Source: Liopterus haemorrhoidalis
Taxonomy: Eukaryota > Arthropoda > Insecta > Coleoptera > Dytiscidae
Reading direction: 5' to 3'
NCBI GenBank assembly: GCA_963971575.1
Contig: OZ020612.1
Location: forward strand, 62,001-126,000
DNA: 64,000 nt
Positions 22,259-35,035 of the stretch are shown piece after piece. Numbering within the stretch: position 1 is the stretch's first letter; each line of letters starts with the position of its first letter. Under the pieces are notes generated by a model. It saw only the letters and a list, made by a program, of their open reading frames with translations. It was not told where the DNA came from and searched no databases. Both the position numbers and the translations under genes were made by a program.

Positions 22259-24490
22259 TATTATCTACGGACATAATTCATCAACATATGCAAGAATATT
22301 ATATTACAGAAATAATACATTTCAAAAATAAATGGGGTAAAACCATGAACTTCTTAGAAGCATTTGAAATTAAATAGGAGAAGGTTAAGGCCATAAACCA
22401 ATTAACGAACATCGAATTCTATTTGAAATACCCATTCTTAAAACTATGGTCTAGGGTTGGGCTGGGGAAACTCTTAGGTCATTTTATGCGGCCTCCTCAA
22501 TTAATACAAATTTTACAGAACAAATCCTTTAATTTTTTATAATACGTTTTTGTCATCTTTTATTATATTTAATAAATTAATTTTAAAATGAAAGTATCTA
22601 TAATCCTGCTCAACTGATGGCCACCAATAAAACTAAGGCATAAGGGCTATTTTGATAACTGCTATGCTCATGTTCCAATGCAAAAGAAATTAGTATTTGA
22701 ACCACATATCTAGGAGGGACTCAGTACACCATAAATGGAATTGTTAGAGTTATTTGAAGATCCTATTACAAAATCTCTTTTTGAAGGATCCCAATGAAAC
22801 AAGAAATGAAATTGAATATGTTTACTGTTAAGGTCAATATGTTCGTCGAATGCTTTATTGCTTGAGAACTACTTGCTGTTGGGGACTAACATTGTTGTCC
22901 ATCATACAAATTATGCACCATTCATGAACAAATACATTTGAAAGACCTACACTAGTTAACAAATAACTGCATTTTAATCCAGTATTTAATTTATTTCATA
23001 TAAAAACACAAAAATCTCATTAAATTGGTTATATGAGTCCTCGTATATTACTTAGGCTCCTAGGCCCACCGCGGATACTTGAAACTGCGGATAATACTGA
23101 ATCATATATAATATACATCACCATAATTGGCGCGGCAGTCCGAGGTAAGCCTAGGCCTCCTGTTTCCAGGTTTCCTGACCATATCGTTTAGTCTATACAC
23201 ATTCATATGGCGAGGGGCAAGGGGCCTTGAGAGATGCTGAATAGATCTTTATAGAACACCTAGAACTTCTCCTCTCGAACGATGTTTTTAAAGTGACGCC
23301 ACTGACGCTGTGGTAAAATGTGAGATATGATTGACAGGATTGTGGAAGGCGCGAAATGCCTATCACCTGCACTTAACAATATTTTAATATTCAAAACTGA
23401 TCCTTGATACGTATCGATCCCTCCACTCTCAGATTCATATAAAGAAACAAACTCGCTTAAAGAGTTATTGATCGTGGCCCTGCACTCTTCTCAAAACCAT
23501 ATGTCACTATAACATAAAGATAAAAGAATATCGCAAAAGCAAAAGGAGCAATAATAATCCTTGATAAGTATCATTAACTGTTAGTAGGGGGATAAGAAAA
23601 GTGTGATAACAGAAGCGATTTCCATATAATTACACAGTGGATTCTTTCAAGTGGAAATATACTGTATTAGGAACTTTCAAAGACCTAAAAATCACGTTAA
23701 ATCTTGTTATGCTTGCAGAGGCAGTTCGATGCGAGGCACAGAGCACACTAAGTGCACATCGACAAAGGCCCTGTGTTTACACTACACGAACTAAGGTAAC
23801 ATCCACCTGCATCCTTTCAATTAACGAACTTTATTTTATTTAATTTAACAATTTGTTTTATAAATATGTTAAATTAAATCACAAACTTTCTCCAGAGGTG
23901 GATTAAGGCCGCCAAATACATTTGATAGCCCTATCTTTGAGTCTGCCACCTTTTTCCGATTGTTTACTGTCTCCTGTCTCCGGTTTTTTACAATAACCGC
24001 AAAAGCAAAAAGACAGTTCTAACGGCACAAAACCAGGTCTTTCCTGATTTTAAAAGATGCAAGTCGATTCTTTGTATTTTGAAAAATGAAAAGGCCGTAT
24101 CTCCGGATTTTGAAACATGCAAAGGTCGAATTTCTATATTTTGAAAGCCGAGCCTTCAGTATTTAAAATCTTTTACGAAACACTTATATTGCAAGACGCC
24201 ACATAAACAGATCGAGACTAACTGTTTCACTCCATGGATTTGACTGGAAAGCTCTGGAGCAGGGACGTCAAACAGGAGGCCCCGCGGGACAGCGGCTTGC
24301 GACCAAATTTATAACAGCCCACGATGCCTAAATGGAAAAAATATTTTTTTATTAAGCTTATTTGGGTTATAATTATATTTAAAATATAAAAAATGTAAAA
24401 CATTCTTTTTCCATTTTTGTTTCTCAAAAATTGTTCTTCAGAAAATTTCGCAACTATTTAAGGATGTGCAATAGTAAGATACGAGTGTCA
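22259..24490. other. Unassigned DNA with transposon debris
   Basis: 24255-24310 (CAGGGACGTCAAACAGGAGG) resembles one end of a hAT-type MITE without a partner. 23995-24165 repeats a short TTTTGAAA.ATG(C/A)AA theme. No gene. Confidence 0.4.
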
Positions 24491-24499
24491 TTTGAAAAA

Positions 24500-26006
24500 T
24501 TCCCGAGCTGATAATGAATGACTATTTGTCTTTTCGAAATTACTTCTATTTTTCAACATTATCTCCCAGAACTTCAACACATTTTGTCCAGCGATGTTCC
24601 AGTGCCATTGTTGTATCCTGGAAGTGCGATTCCTCAACTCAAAATAGACGTTTACAGCGGAATCACCATAAAAAAAATTCCTTGCCACAAAGTAATTTCT
24701 TATAATTTGGAAATAGATGGAAGTCAGACGGAACTAAATCAGGTGAATGACGCGGATGGGGTCGCAAATTGTACTTCAATTTGGCAGTTATTGAAATTGA
24801 ATCTACACTTGTATACATATATGGTCAGAGCAGCACATTTTATACCCATTTTCAATATTTTTTTTTAGAAAACTGTTAATAGTAATTTGATTGGGATAAT
24901 ACCTACAGGAAAGAACAACCTTTGAAGAGTATCCAAGAAAATTTTTATTGAAAAATATCGAAAATTAAGCTCGTGACATGAATTTGAAATTTTCGTTCAG
25001 GACAAAGAGTTGATTTGCGGTGAGACACATAACTAATGACTGGATCATCTAAAACAAAAAAACCAAAAATATTTCGTTAGTTTATGAGTTTCTTGAGGTA
25101 ACTCTGTCGAGATATTTTTTTTTCTTGCTTATTTTTTTTTATGGAATTTTTTACAACAGAAAACAGAAATATCGAAAAAAAAAATTCCGTTTTTTTCGTT
25201 TTTTTGACTTCAAACTTATACCAAAAATTAAATAATCTAGATATTTGAAAAAACTCGACAGCGTTACCTGAAGATACTCATAAACTAACGAAATATTTTT
25301 GTTTTTTTTGTTTTAGATGATCCAGTCATTAGTTATGTGTCTCACCGCAAATCAACTCTTTGTCCTGAACGAAAATTTCAAATTCATGTCACGAGCTTAA
25401 TTTTCGATATTTTTCAATAAAATTTTTTTTGGATACTCTTCAAAGGTTGTTCTTTCCTGTAGGTATTATCCCAATCAAGTTACTATTAACAGTTTTCTAA
25501 AAAAAAATCTTGAAAATGGGTATAAAATGTGCTGCTCTGACCATAACCCCCCCCCCTTAATCCCTTCTTGAGGAGTTTTTTTAATTCAGTTGATCCATAA
25601 GGTTAGAATAGTGGTCGCCCTCTATTATTTGACCTTTTGAAAGATAATCAATCAGAAATGTATCCTTTGCATCCCAGAAAATGAATGTCATAAACTTTCC
25701 TGCAGATAAAATGGATTTGGACATTTTTGGTGATGTAAAATGGCTGTTTCCATTAATTTGACTATATGTATTCGTTTCTGGTGTGGTGTACCTAGGTTCT
25801 TCTTCTTGTAAATTTCCATCAGCAGATCCGTAACTAGGCAGAGTCAATAAGTGTACAGAACCAAGGGGAGCCCTAAAAATACTGCTAAATAATAATATTT
25901 TCAAAAAAATGATTACCTTTATTATTAAAAAATTCCAGAATCGTATTCCTGAATGAAAATATATATTTACGAAAGATGTATATTGCTTGCAGTGATTTTC
26001 TTTCAC
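24500..26006 (-). pseudogene. Second mariner transposase, split in two by a palindromic MITE
   Basis: On the minus strand the middle part is at 25581-26006. It ends SAGKFMTFIFWDAKDTFLID then GDHYSNLMDQLN, matching the mariner core K.M...FWD..G...IDYL.KG. The C-terminal part lies beyond the inserted MITE (about 24819-25556). It reads HPRHSPDLVPSDFHLFPN near 24730-24770, then LEHRWTKCVEVLGDNVEK and stop near 24530-24600, in shifting frames. The N-terminal half of the 26006 ORF (MKENHCK...) does not look like transposase. The block with the second catalytic Asp is missing, so a deletion accompanied or preceded the insertion. Confidence 0.85.
24819..25556. mobile_element. TTAA-flanked palindromic MITE, copy 3, left end clipped
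   Basis: The right end is complete with TTAA at 25557-25560. The left begins directly at TATGGTCAGAGCAGC without the G run or TTAA. The copy splits the mariner pseudogene at 24500-26006. Confidence 0.9.
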
Positions 26007-27260
26007 TGTACCTAATCAAAGCAGATCACAGAAATAATACTGTTCCAAAATGATAATGTAATTAAAGATATATATATATATATATATAACAACCGGCAAT
26101 ATTTAAGATGAAAAGTTAAATACTTAAGATTCTACGATGTAAAAGTTTAATCTTAATAATTTACATATACCTGAAAGAACTGTTGAACGTTTCGATGTTA
26201 TCTGTCAGAGTTGAACCGTTAATAAGAGTGGCTCAAGTTTCTAATAATTCACGCGGGGGGGGGGGTATATAATCTTGCCCAGGGCCCGCAATAAGCTAGT
26301 TATGGTACAGGTTCCAATTCAAATCACACTAAGATGACTTTAAACAAGTTTTTACAAAAAGCTATTATTTCACAGCTATTTATTAGACAGGTGTAACAAT
26401 TTTAGATAAAACTAGTACCGATATCTATTTATCAGGTCGTGAACTCTAAATGACCCTGGAATTTGAAGGTATTGCCTTAAATATTTTACCATATAGCAAG
26501 AAATTGGTCCTTACTTTGTCCTGATATTGAGATGGATTTTTCGTTATTGATGCTGAGTCGGATTGTTTGAGCATCGTTATTAATATGCTGAGTGAGGTAT
26601 ATTACGTGTTCATATTACTTATTTGCAATAATATTCATCAAAGTTAAACGAAATGAAAAATGGCAGAGTCGAGAGCAACATGTGTAAAATATGTGGATGT
26701 CTCAGCTCGCCGTGTCTCACTTTAAAAGAAAGTCAATAAAGTCAAAGTGAGAAGATTTAGCATGGAAAATGTAAACTCGACTATACTATACACTACATCT
26801 CATTTGACATAAGCTGTTTATAAAAGAAAAATCATATAAAAGCTGAAACTCCTGAACGACTTTCAAAATGAATAACAGGAGTGAAAAGATAGAGCTATGC
26901 CCGTGACTTGTGCATTTGTGTTGTCTGCTAAATTGATTATTATAACTTTATAACGTTCGAGCTCTTCATCTTCATCAGAGAAGTCCCAGTGGATGTCATC
27001 ACCAGCGTGTCATCAACATGATCGATTATCATAATTATTATTAGCTACACTTTTTCCTTCGTTTTCTCAGCAACATGCTTTCTCAGCACTTTATATATGT
27101 ACATGTTACGTGTTTAGTAAAATTAAATTTGTCCAACTAAGCTTCATGCGAACTCTTCGCTATTTCAGTGAAGACAACCAGTAACATACGTGTTCCCACA
27201 GGAAGTAGAGATGTGAAGTGACAACTTTTAGCAGTGACGACTACAGCACGAGCCAATGAA
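26007..27260. other. Unassigned DNA
   Basis: A (TA)n run at 26070-26090 and a G(11) tract at 26255. Otherwise only the weak hammerhead-like motif at 26955-26978. Confidence 0.45.
26955..26978 (-). other. Weak fourth hammerhead-like motif
   Basis: CTGATGAAGATGAAGAGCTCGAACG on the minus strand keeps CUGAUGA and a GAA(C) end but lacks a good stem II and the third A. Probably a decayed end of the same element class. Confidence 0.25.
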
Positions 27261-27264
27261 TTAA

Positions 27265-28182
27265 GGGGGGGGTATGGTCAGAAAATCGTTTTTTTTTTTT
27301 TTTTTTAATCGATTGTATAGTGCCTCAGGAGTGTCCATACAAAATTTCAGGTCGATCCGAGCAAAATTAACGAAGTTATCGGCTTAACAATACAAATAAC
27401 TCAAATTCATATTTTCGCGCAAATCGCGTGTTATAGCGTTCCTTTCAGAACGCTGATTTATTAGCCGCGCGCAGCTCTCATATACGTAATAGTAGAGTCT
27501 TCCCACTCTATCCACACACCTGTATGTGCTATATTTGTGTAAAAACACTTATATATGTGACTTGTAGTAGTATACATTCATTTCATCGAGCAGTTACGGT
27601 ACACGTGTTTCGTAATTTTTTGAAGAATTTTATTTTTCAAGTCGGTGAGACATGTAACTCGAAAACTACTCGACCGATCTTTCTGAAATTTTGCACACTA
27701 TTTCTATACGCAATTTACTAGGTAACGCTGTCGAGATATATTTTTTTTTTGCTTTCTTTTTTTTTATGGAATTTTTTACAACTGAAAACAGAAATTTCGA
27801 AAAAAAAATTTCCGTTTTTTTCGTTTTTTTGACTTCAAACTTATACCAAAAATTAAATAATCTAGATATTTGAAAAAAATCGACAGCGTTACCTCAAAAA
27901 GCTCATAAACTAACGAAATATTTTTGGTTTTTTCGTTTTAGATGATCCAGTCATTAGTTATGTGTCTCACCGCAAATCAACTCTTTGTCCTGAACGAAAA
28001 TTTCAAATTCATGTCACGAGCTTAATTTTCGATATTTTTCAATAAAATTTTTTTTGGATACTCTTCAAAGGTTGTTCTTTACTGTCGGTATTATCCCAAT
28101 CAAGTTACTATTAACAGTTTTCTAAAAAAAAATCTTGAAAATGGGTATAAAATGTGCTGCTCTGACCATACCCCCCCCCCCC
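27265..28182. mobile_element. TTAA-flanked MITE, copy 4, asymmetric (918 bp)
   Basis: TTAA at 27261-27264 and 28183-28186. The right 460 bp match the other copies. The left 460 bp share only the outer 20 bp and carry different sequence (27285-27720), so this copy is not a full palindrome. It could be nearer to the ancestral element, or a recombinant. Confidence 0.88.
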
Positions 28183-28193
28183 TTAATTATAAG

Positions 28194-28340
28194 CCAATGT
28201 AATGGTTGCAACTTTTATAGCTGTCACTATATGACAGCTATAAAATTGGGTTATATAAGTTAAAGTTACTAACTATACAATTTTCTAGATATTATTTTAG
28301 AACAACAGTACTTGAAATGAAAATGAACTTTCAGCCTTTC
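28194..28340 (+). repeat. Dispersed GGTTATATAA repeat, copy 2
   Basis: GGTTGCAACTTTTATAGC, GGGTTATATAAGTTAAAG, TTACTAACTATAC; then GAAATGAAAATGAACTTTCA. Abuts the palindromic MITE ending at 28182. Confidence 0.7.
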
Positions 28341-28344
28341 AGCC

Positions 28345-28684
28345 AGTAAAAGTACATTTTTTATCTTCACCTCGACGGAGGTATCCATGGGTCCATCAAC
28401 AGTCACCTATACGAAAGCGTGTGATGGCGGTTTCCTCCCTGCGGTTAATCCTGCAGGAAGAACCCCATGATTTAACGTCTCCCTTAATCTGTCTCAACTT
28501 GAAGTTCTGTATACTGCTACACTCATGCTGCTACCTGGCTAAAACCAGATGTTCCAGATGACTCTTTGCGTCATCTGGAAATATGAAACTCACATTAATC
28601 ATAGGTCTGTGGGAGGCGGCTTTTGCAGCTTCATCAGCAGGTTCGTTGCGTTTAATACCAACATCTCCCGGTATCCAAAACAAT
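28345..28684 (-). pseudogene. Jockey/I-type retrotransposon fragment: RNase H end and C-terminal tail
   Basis: Minus-strand reading gives WIPGDVGIKRNEPADEAAK, the RNase H signature of I/Jockey/R1 elements (WIPGHVGI.GNE.AD..A). In another frame follows SCRINRREETAITRFRIGDC with THGYLRRGE, the conserved C-terminal region (RRxE...TRLRIGH...THxYLL). Frames are broken and no upstream reverse transcriptase is present. Confidence 0.85.
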
Positions 28685-28953
28685 TATATAACAAATAAAT
28701 ATATTGCGATTATTAGTACGAAAAATTAAATACTTTCGTCGTTGTGTTATTTGGGAGATACGCAATCCTGCTCAAGATCCAGCTCACGAGGTCAATTTAT
28801 GAGACCCGCGTAGGTATGTTCATTTAACAGCACAGAAATTTCTCCTTAACATAGCTAAGATCTGATAATACATATTTTCTGGTTTCATTTAACTATAACA
28901 TTTTCAATTGTTTGTACTCAGACCCGTGTCGGCTTCTGACAAACAGAATAGGT

Positions 28954-29114
28954 CAGTGGCGTAACATCATATTTGCCCCCCCCCCTCCAGAATTTTCTTT
29001 GGCTTCCTTAGCAGATTTGTCAAAGACCAAGTCATTTCAAGGTGAAATGGGGCCCTAAATGGCATGTCCTTCCCCCGTTGTCCAGGGCATAGCGGGCCCA
29101 TAATTACGTCACTG
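28954..29114. mobile_element. hAT-type MITE, 161 bp
   Basis: Ends CAGTGGCGTAA and TTACGTCACTG are inverted, and the flanks are exact 8-mers GAATAGGT (28946-28953 and 29115-29122). Non-coding; the ORF crossing it is fortuitous. Confidence 0.9.
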
Positions 29115-29122
29115 GAATAGGT

Positions 29123-29827
29123 AAAAGTTCGGTCAAATTTGCTGTACACTTCTGTGCACGCCACTGAATCAAAAGTATGCTGATTTTTATCATCACTCGT
29201 ATGACTGAGGATGATGAAATCTGAGAAATATTTTTTCCACATATCAAACGTATCAAATATACGATATAAGTAATGGTCGGATAAGCCGGTGATAATATCT
29301 CATGTTAAAGAGCAGATGCGAGTGACACTTGCGTGCTTTGTCTCCCTCCACAAGTCTTTTTAAGTTGGCAATATTAAATAAAGCTATTCATTAGAGAATG
29401 ATTTCCATTGTTTTCAAATATTCAAAAGGAAAAATAAAACCAATTCATTATTCATAATTTTATTCAGCTCCGTTCTTACGTAAATTAAATATTTGGTTTT
29501 TAAAAACTCCTTTTGAACTTTTTATTGAACGCCCTCGTTCTCTAGCTGTTTAATATAAAATTATTACAAGTGCCGTTATGTATGTATTAACTATAAAAGG
29601 CTTGAAACAGTGCCGCGAACAATTAAATAACATGCTTTTTTTACAAACGTTTGTACAATATCAATCTGAGTAAGTCCAGGGCTGGCGCGAAGGACTTTGA
29701 CGCCCCTGGGCAAGATATATTTCGGAGCCCCTTCGCAATACGTAATTTAGCGCCCTCTTAATATAATTCAATGAACTCTAAGTATAATATAATTCAAAAC
29801 AAGTTCATGTTTTTTTAACTCGTTCAA
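29123..29827. other. Unassigned DNA
   Basis: 29667-29700 (CCAGGGCTGGCGCGAAGG) looks like one hAT-type terminus; its partner was not found. Confidence 0.4.
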
Positions 29828-29977
29828 TGCTGACCAGCATAACGTAGTGATAACACATGTGCTCTGCATTGCTAGGATCTCGGGTTCGAATCCCGTTCAG
29901 GCATGGAATTTTCAAAAATAAGAATTGTCCTGGCTAATTGCCAATGCAAAGGCCATTAAAATTTAAAAAAAAAACTC
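29828..29977 (+). mobile_element. tRNA-derived SINE, copy 1
   Basis: A tRNA-like head with an excellent B box (GGGTTCGAATCCCG near 29882-29895) and acceptor-like TTCAGGCA, then a tail (GGAATTTTCAAAAATAAGAA) and an A-rich end. RNA polymerase III would use the internal boxes. A related copy in reverse is at 10170-10304. It is not a functional tRNA: the anticodon arm is not well formed. Confidence 0.8.
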
Positions 29978-31547
29978 GCTTTCTTTCAAAACTGAATGTT
30001 TTGTTTAAATAACCAAATGTATTATTTGTTTTGTTTATTTAAATACTTTATCAGCCACTTTATCACAAAATTCATTTTGTATAATTTTATAAATGATTAT
30101 TTTTTCAATTAATATAATAAATAATCAGTCTCGGTCTGCAGTGCCATTTACTGCGTTCTTATTTGAAATTGATCATGAGAATTAAAGAGTGCCAACATAA
30201 AAAATTTTCTGTATTGGAATATTCGCATCTTCCCAAATCTGATCGATTGAAACACAATGTGCTATATTTTGGCAACATTTCAAACTATTTCGGACCTGTT
30301 TTTGTCGAAATATTCAACCGATTTCGCAAAAAAAAACGGTAATGAATATTTGTGGCACTTTGACCCTTTTCTATTTCCACTCGTCGATTGATTTGAGGGA
30401 GAGCCCCCAAGATGAAGTGCCGAGCACGCCACTGCCACGGGCTTGAAATGATTGAACGTTATTACCGATGGACGTAATTTGTAATGAAAACATTCTAGAC
30501 GAGACATTTACAACTGAACAATCGTTTAAAATTGTTATAGCTTTGACCTATTTATGAAATCAATGCCGTTTATTTGTAACAATAAGATTTACTCGAATGT
30601 CCGATTAAAGTCAGCAGTGAATTGTTATTTATTAGTAGCAAATGCCGACTAGCTAGTAGCTAGTAGGTAGTAGCTAGTGATAGACCACACGTGTTGATTA
30701 CTTTTACTCGTTAAATACACATTATTTGTGTAATTTTTGCGATATTAACTCGGCTAGGTTTAATCGCACGTCCTGCGGTTCTCGTGTATGTACGTACGTA
30801 CAAACTTTATATAATTGTGGTAATATGTTTAGCAGCTAAGTGCATAACGCCTGCTTTAACGACTGTTTCGAGAATTTCATATTTCACAAGTGTAGCTGCA
30901 CTTGTTTCCAGATAACCAGTTACATAAAGTTTTTGGCTTAATGCCATCTCACCCCGTATTTTCTTCTTTGTTTCATCCGTCAACGAACTCCACAGATCTA
31001 GAAAATGGCTACTAAAACGTGATGCTGAAACCTTTTAGTTCATAAAGTTGCCACCAGAGCACCTATACTTTGTTTTTATCACGTAATTTGCATATGGATA
31101 GTGTTTATTTGAATTGGATTCACTTCTCCTAAAATTGCGCTATAGAAATCTACGTACTATACCTTTTATATCCAAATATATCGTAATTTTTAGGTTGCAA
31201 TTGTCAGATAGAAAGAGACAGGCGATGGTCACGCTCCTTGTTTGTTTCTGTTTTCAGTTCTGTAGCCCATGTTACCAAAATTTTACACCAGCTGACATTT
31301 CTTAGGAATTTGAGTTTATCACCAGTTGTTTGACATGTTTTTATCGCGCACTGTGGTTTATTATCCATTGCTCATGATTCAATTTAATTCCCATAAATCC
31401 CAGTTTTACTCCAGCCATTAATCTTGGCCCCTTTATGGGCGGGCTGCCATATTAAGAGTTTTTACCACTGCCCCAGTGACACGTTCGCTTGCTGATGCTG
31501 AAAGAGATGCGAGTGAAATAAAACGAACGTTTTAATTGGAAGTCATG
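29978..31547. other. Intergenic DNA downstream of LC8
   Basis: A TAGCTAGTAG repeat at 30650-30690. The frame at 30280-30507 has no recognised domain. Confidence 0.4.
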
Positions 31548-31553
31548 TTTATT
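31548..31553 (-). other. Candidate polyadenylation signal of the LC8 gene
   Basis: A canonical AATAAA reads on the minus strand about 145 nt past the LC8 stop codon, implying a 3' UTR of roughly 165-170 nt. No earlier canonical signal was seen after the stop. Confidence 0.5.
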
Positions 31554-31697
31554 AACGATAAATTAGAATATAAAATTGTTCATTATAATAATTGTAAGAA
31601 AATGGAATGGCAAACGATAATAGAGAATTTATATAAAATCGAAAATGTAGATTGAAAATCTTGTGGAAAATACGGGTAATGTGGCAGTCTTGAGTGA

Positions 31698-32023
<326 letters not shown>

Positions 32024-32036
32024 TTTTTAGCTTTAT

Positions 32037-33151
32037 CTGAAACAATTTCTAACTCTAGGAATGTAAGAACACAAAGGATTTCCGCGACTATTTTTTCTTG
32101 ACTGTCAACACAACTTCACGAATTTGTTTACTAGTTACCATTCTCAACTGTTTTACCAAAGCAACCTGCAACACTACTAACAAATTTACCAAACACTTCA
32201 ATTTTCACCAAATAAACAAAACTAAAATAAATTATTTCGCGAATAAAATTTAATATTAAATATAAACAACAGAACAATTAACGGCTTGCTATGTTATTTC
32301 AATTTAAAAAAAAATAAAAACAATAAATATTTCACGAAATATATTATTTTATATTGAAATGTTTGGGGTAATTCTTACAATTTTTGACTTATATCTATCT
32401 ACTACTTACAAAAAACGAATAAAATAATAATAATAATAATAATAAATTATTGGTGTATTTTTCGGCTAGTGAGACTTATTTGCCTTAGGAATATTTTTAG
32501 GGGCCGTATAGGAACTTATTGACTAACTGAAGGGTTTAATATATATGAAAAACATCAATAAAATTAATATAAACACATATTTTAATTGGTGCAGAACACT
32601 TTTCTGTATACCTAATTAACATAAAAATTAATAACTTAATATAATAATATACATTTGGAAATATAATATATTTATTTTATTTTATTCGGAACAGCATAAT
32701 ATAATGAGATATTTTTAAATTGTGCGCTGGATAGAACTGTGATGCAAGCCGGTCTGGCCAGTGGGAGATGCATGTGCACCCATGAAATACACAAATAAAA
32801 TAATTCACTGGATGCACTTATTTATTTAAAAGATAGGAATATGTTACTTGAATTTAAATAAAATTGAAATCAAACCTTTCATAATATAATAATAAATGTA
32901 ATATAAACTTTTTAGATTGACAGTTTTGAGGTTATGCTCTCAATTTTTGACAGTAAATCGAGTAAAATAATTTATCGAATAGATAATTTGGTAAAAATAA
33001 TTATTTAAAAAATAAAACTAATGTATCACTACATTGTTTAAATTTAAATAAATTTAAAACACATTTCACAGTTTTTACATCGACAGTTTTGAGGTTATGA
33101 TTGTAATTTTGTACATGAAGTGTTAAAATGAATGAATAAAATAAAATTTAC
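32037..33151 (-). other. Inferred first intron of the LC8 gene
   Basis: Strongly AT-rich sequence with no open frame of note. It contains an (AAT)n run near 32423-32445 and many short ATAATA tracts. Intron status rests only on the flanking splice signals. Confidence 0.45.
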
Positions 33152-33215
33152 CTGCAGTTTGTTCGGAGAGAAATGTTGCGCGACGGCCGTAATAATCTTG
33201 TAGATTTAAAGTAAA
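33152..33215 (-). other. Probable non-coding 5' exon and promoter side of the LC8 gene
   Basis: On the minus strand a GC-richer stretch with several CpGs (around 33178-33192) ends in a good donor, CTGCAG|GTAAAT, with the last exon base at 33152. The next good acceptor downstream is TTTCAG at 32037, just before the LC8 start codon. This predicts an intron of about 1.1 kb (33151-32037). A transcription start probably lies between 33180 and 33400 but cannot be placed by eye. This is inference from splice signals and gene order. LC8 genes in other insects also use untranslated first exons. Confidence 0.5.
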
Positions 33216-33300
33216 ATGAAACGATTATTTGAAGGAAAAAACCGCGGTGGGCTGCAAGTCAAGTACACTCATAACCATGACGTGCGAAACACGGCAATGC

Positions 33301-33358
33301 GGGTTGCTGGTTGCTAGTTGCTGGTTGCTGGTTTCTGCTTGCTGGTTGCTGCCACTCT
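33301..33358. repeat. TTGCTGG heptamer array upstream of LC8
   Basis: About eight near-copies of GGTTGCT in the presumed LC8 promoter side. Confidence 0.85.
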
Positions 33359-33429
33359 TGCTCACACTTCAGGCGGTCTTCAAGCGGAATCTCGGCTATA
33401 ACGATATTCCGAGACAACCATGAATAAAA

Positions 33430-35027
33430 ATACTAAATAAATTTACGACTTTACCTAAGCAAAAAAACACGTATGTTATGATATACTTTAGATTCAACGA
33501 TGTTGAAAAAAATATTTTACTTTAATACCACTTTCTGGGATATCACAAAACACATCTCATCATTTCACATTCTCCAGCATTGCGGAACCCTCGTCATGGA
33601 CCACACGCACCTCATATGAAACACTATAAAATAATTTCATTTTTCTTCTCTCGGAATAAAAAAAAAAAAGACTTGTTTTAAAAAATTCAAGTATTCTACG
33701 TTGAATCTTAGGTGGTGCCGATATAAAATCAAATGTAAGAACTGCAATAGATTTATAGATCAAACTCGTAGAAATTTGGAAAGAAACATCAAAGTATAGG
33801 TATTTAGCGCAGTATTTGACAAAAAATAACCTGCATATAAACTAAGTAATTTGGAAATTTTACATTTAAAAATTAATCCCTTCAAATTCATTTTGTTAGA
33901 AACTTTACAGATTCAATTTGTGGGCAGGAACGCAATGGAATGAAGTTCCGGTACTTGTAAAGATGGAAGTTGTTCCGGAACTGTTTTTTAAATGTTATAA
34001 TAGATAAACATTATACCTGTAAATTTGTTTTTAACTTTTAAAAGTGTGTTTTTATTTAAATCTGTTTTTGCACCAACGAAAAGCTGTAGTAAAATTTTAA
34101 TAGAACTATGAAGAATTGAATTTTAATAATCGCTTTCTTTAAATCCATTTTAAGTCCATTAAATCGAGGGTGTACTGCAGTGTAAAGCCATCAGTCCAGT
34201 CTGATCATGCTCAGGAAAAGATATTGAATAGGAACTCATTTGGCGGAAAGGCGTTCCAACATAATTTAACAATTACGGGCCATTATGTGAGAGGAGTAAA
34301 TAAAATATAGGGCTCCGAAACAGTGACACTGGGTTTACGATCAGCTGCGAGAATCCATCAAACAAAAGTAATACCGGCGTCATTTTTCATATTTTATTAG
34401 ATATCTCAAGAAAAATGTCAAATCGATATTTTTTATTATATCTAAAAATTACTTTAATAACTGTTAATAATGAGGATGTCCTCGGAGATCTCGGTATCCG
34501 TGGATGTTAGAATGTCGCCAGGACAAGGGTGCGGAGCGGTGAGGAGGGGGGGCACCTCGGTGACGCAGGGTGGATAAAGGAAGGCGACCGTACATCAGAG
34601 TGAAGACAAGTGACCAATATAAACTACAATATCGCCGTTTCCTACAAAGCCATCTGTCTTACAGAAATCTTTTTTGTGCAGCGAACAAACTGCTACAATC
34701 CAGATAAACGTTCCTTTATTTATTGACTGTATAAACGTAAAACTAAATGGGGGAAAAAATACATGGAAAAACAAACTACTAACTTGAACATTTCGTCCTC
34801 TTTACAAATTGAAAATGATGAAGCAAGAATTAATATATCCGAGTGTAAGACATATAGATAAGTAATGAATGCGTGAATAAAATCACGAGCATATGTGATA
34901 AAAGTCTAAATATCCTGTTCCTGGAAAAACCAAGTAATTTCGCTTGTTCAAATTCGTACCGCATACTGAGTCCAATATACAACCCTTAAAGAACATACAA
35001 AACTAAGAAGTCGGCTGGAAGATGACA
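33430..35027. other. Intergenic DNA upstream of LC8
   Basis: AT-rich except 34480-34600, a GC-rich patch with a G(7) tract and no assignable frame. Confidence 0.4.
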
Positions 35028-35035
35028 CTTTAGAT

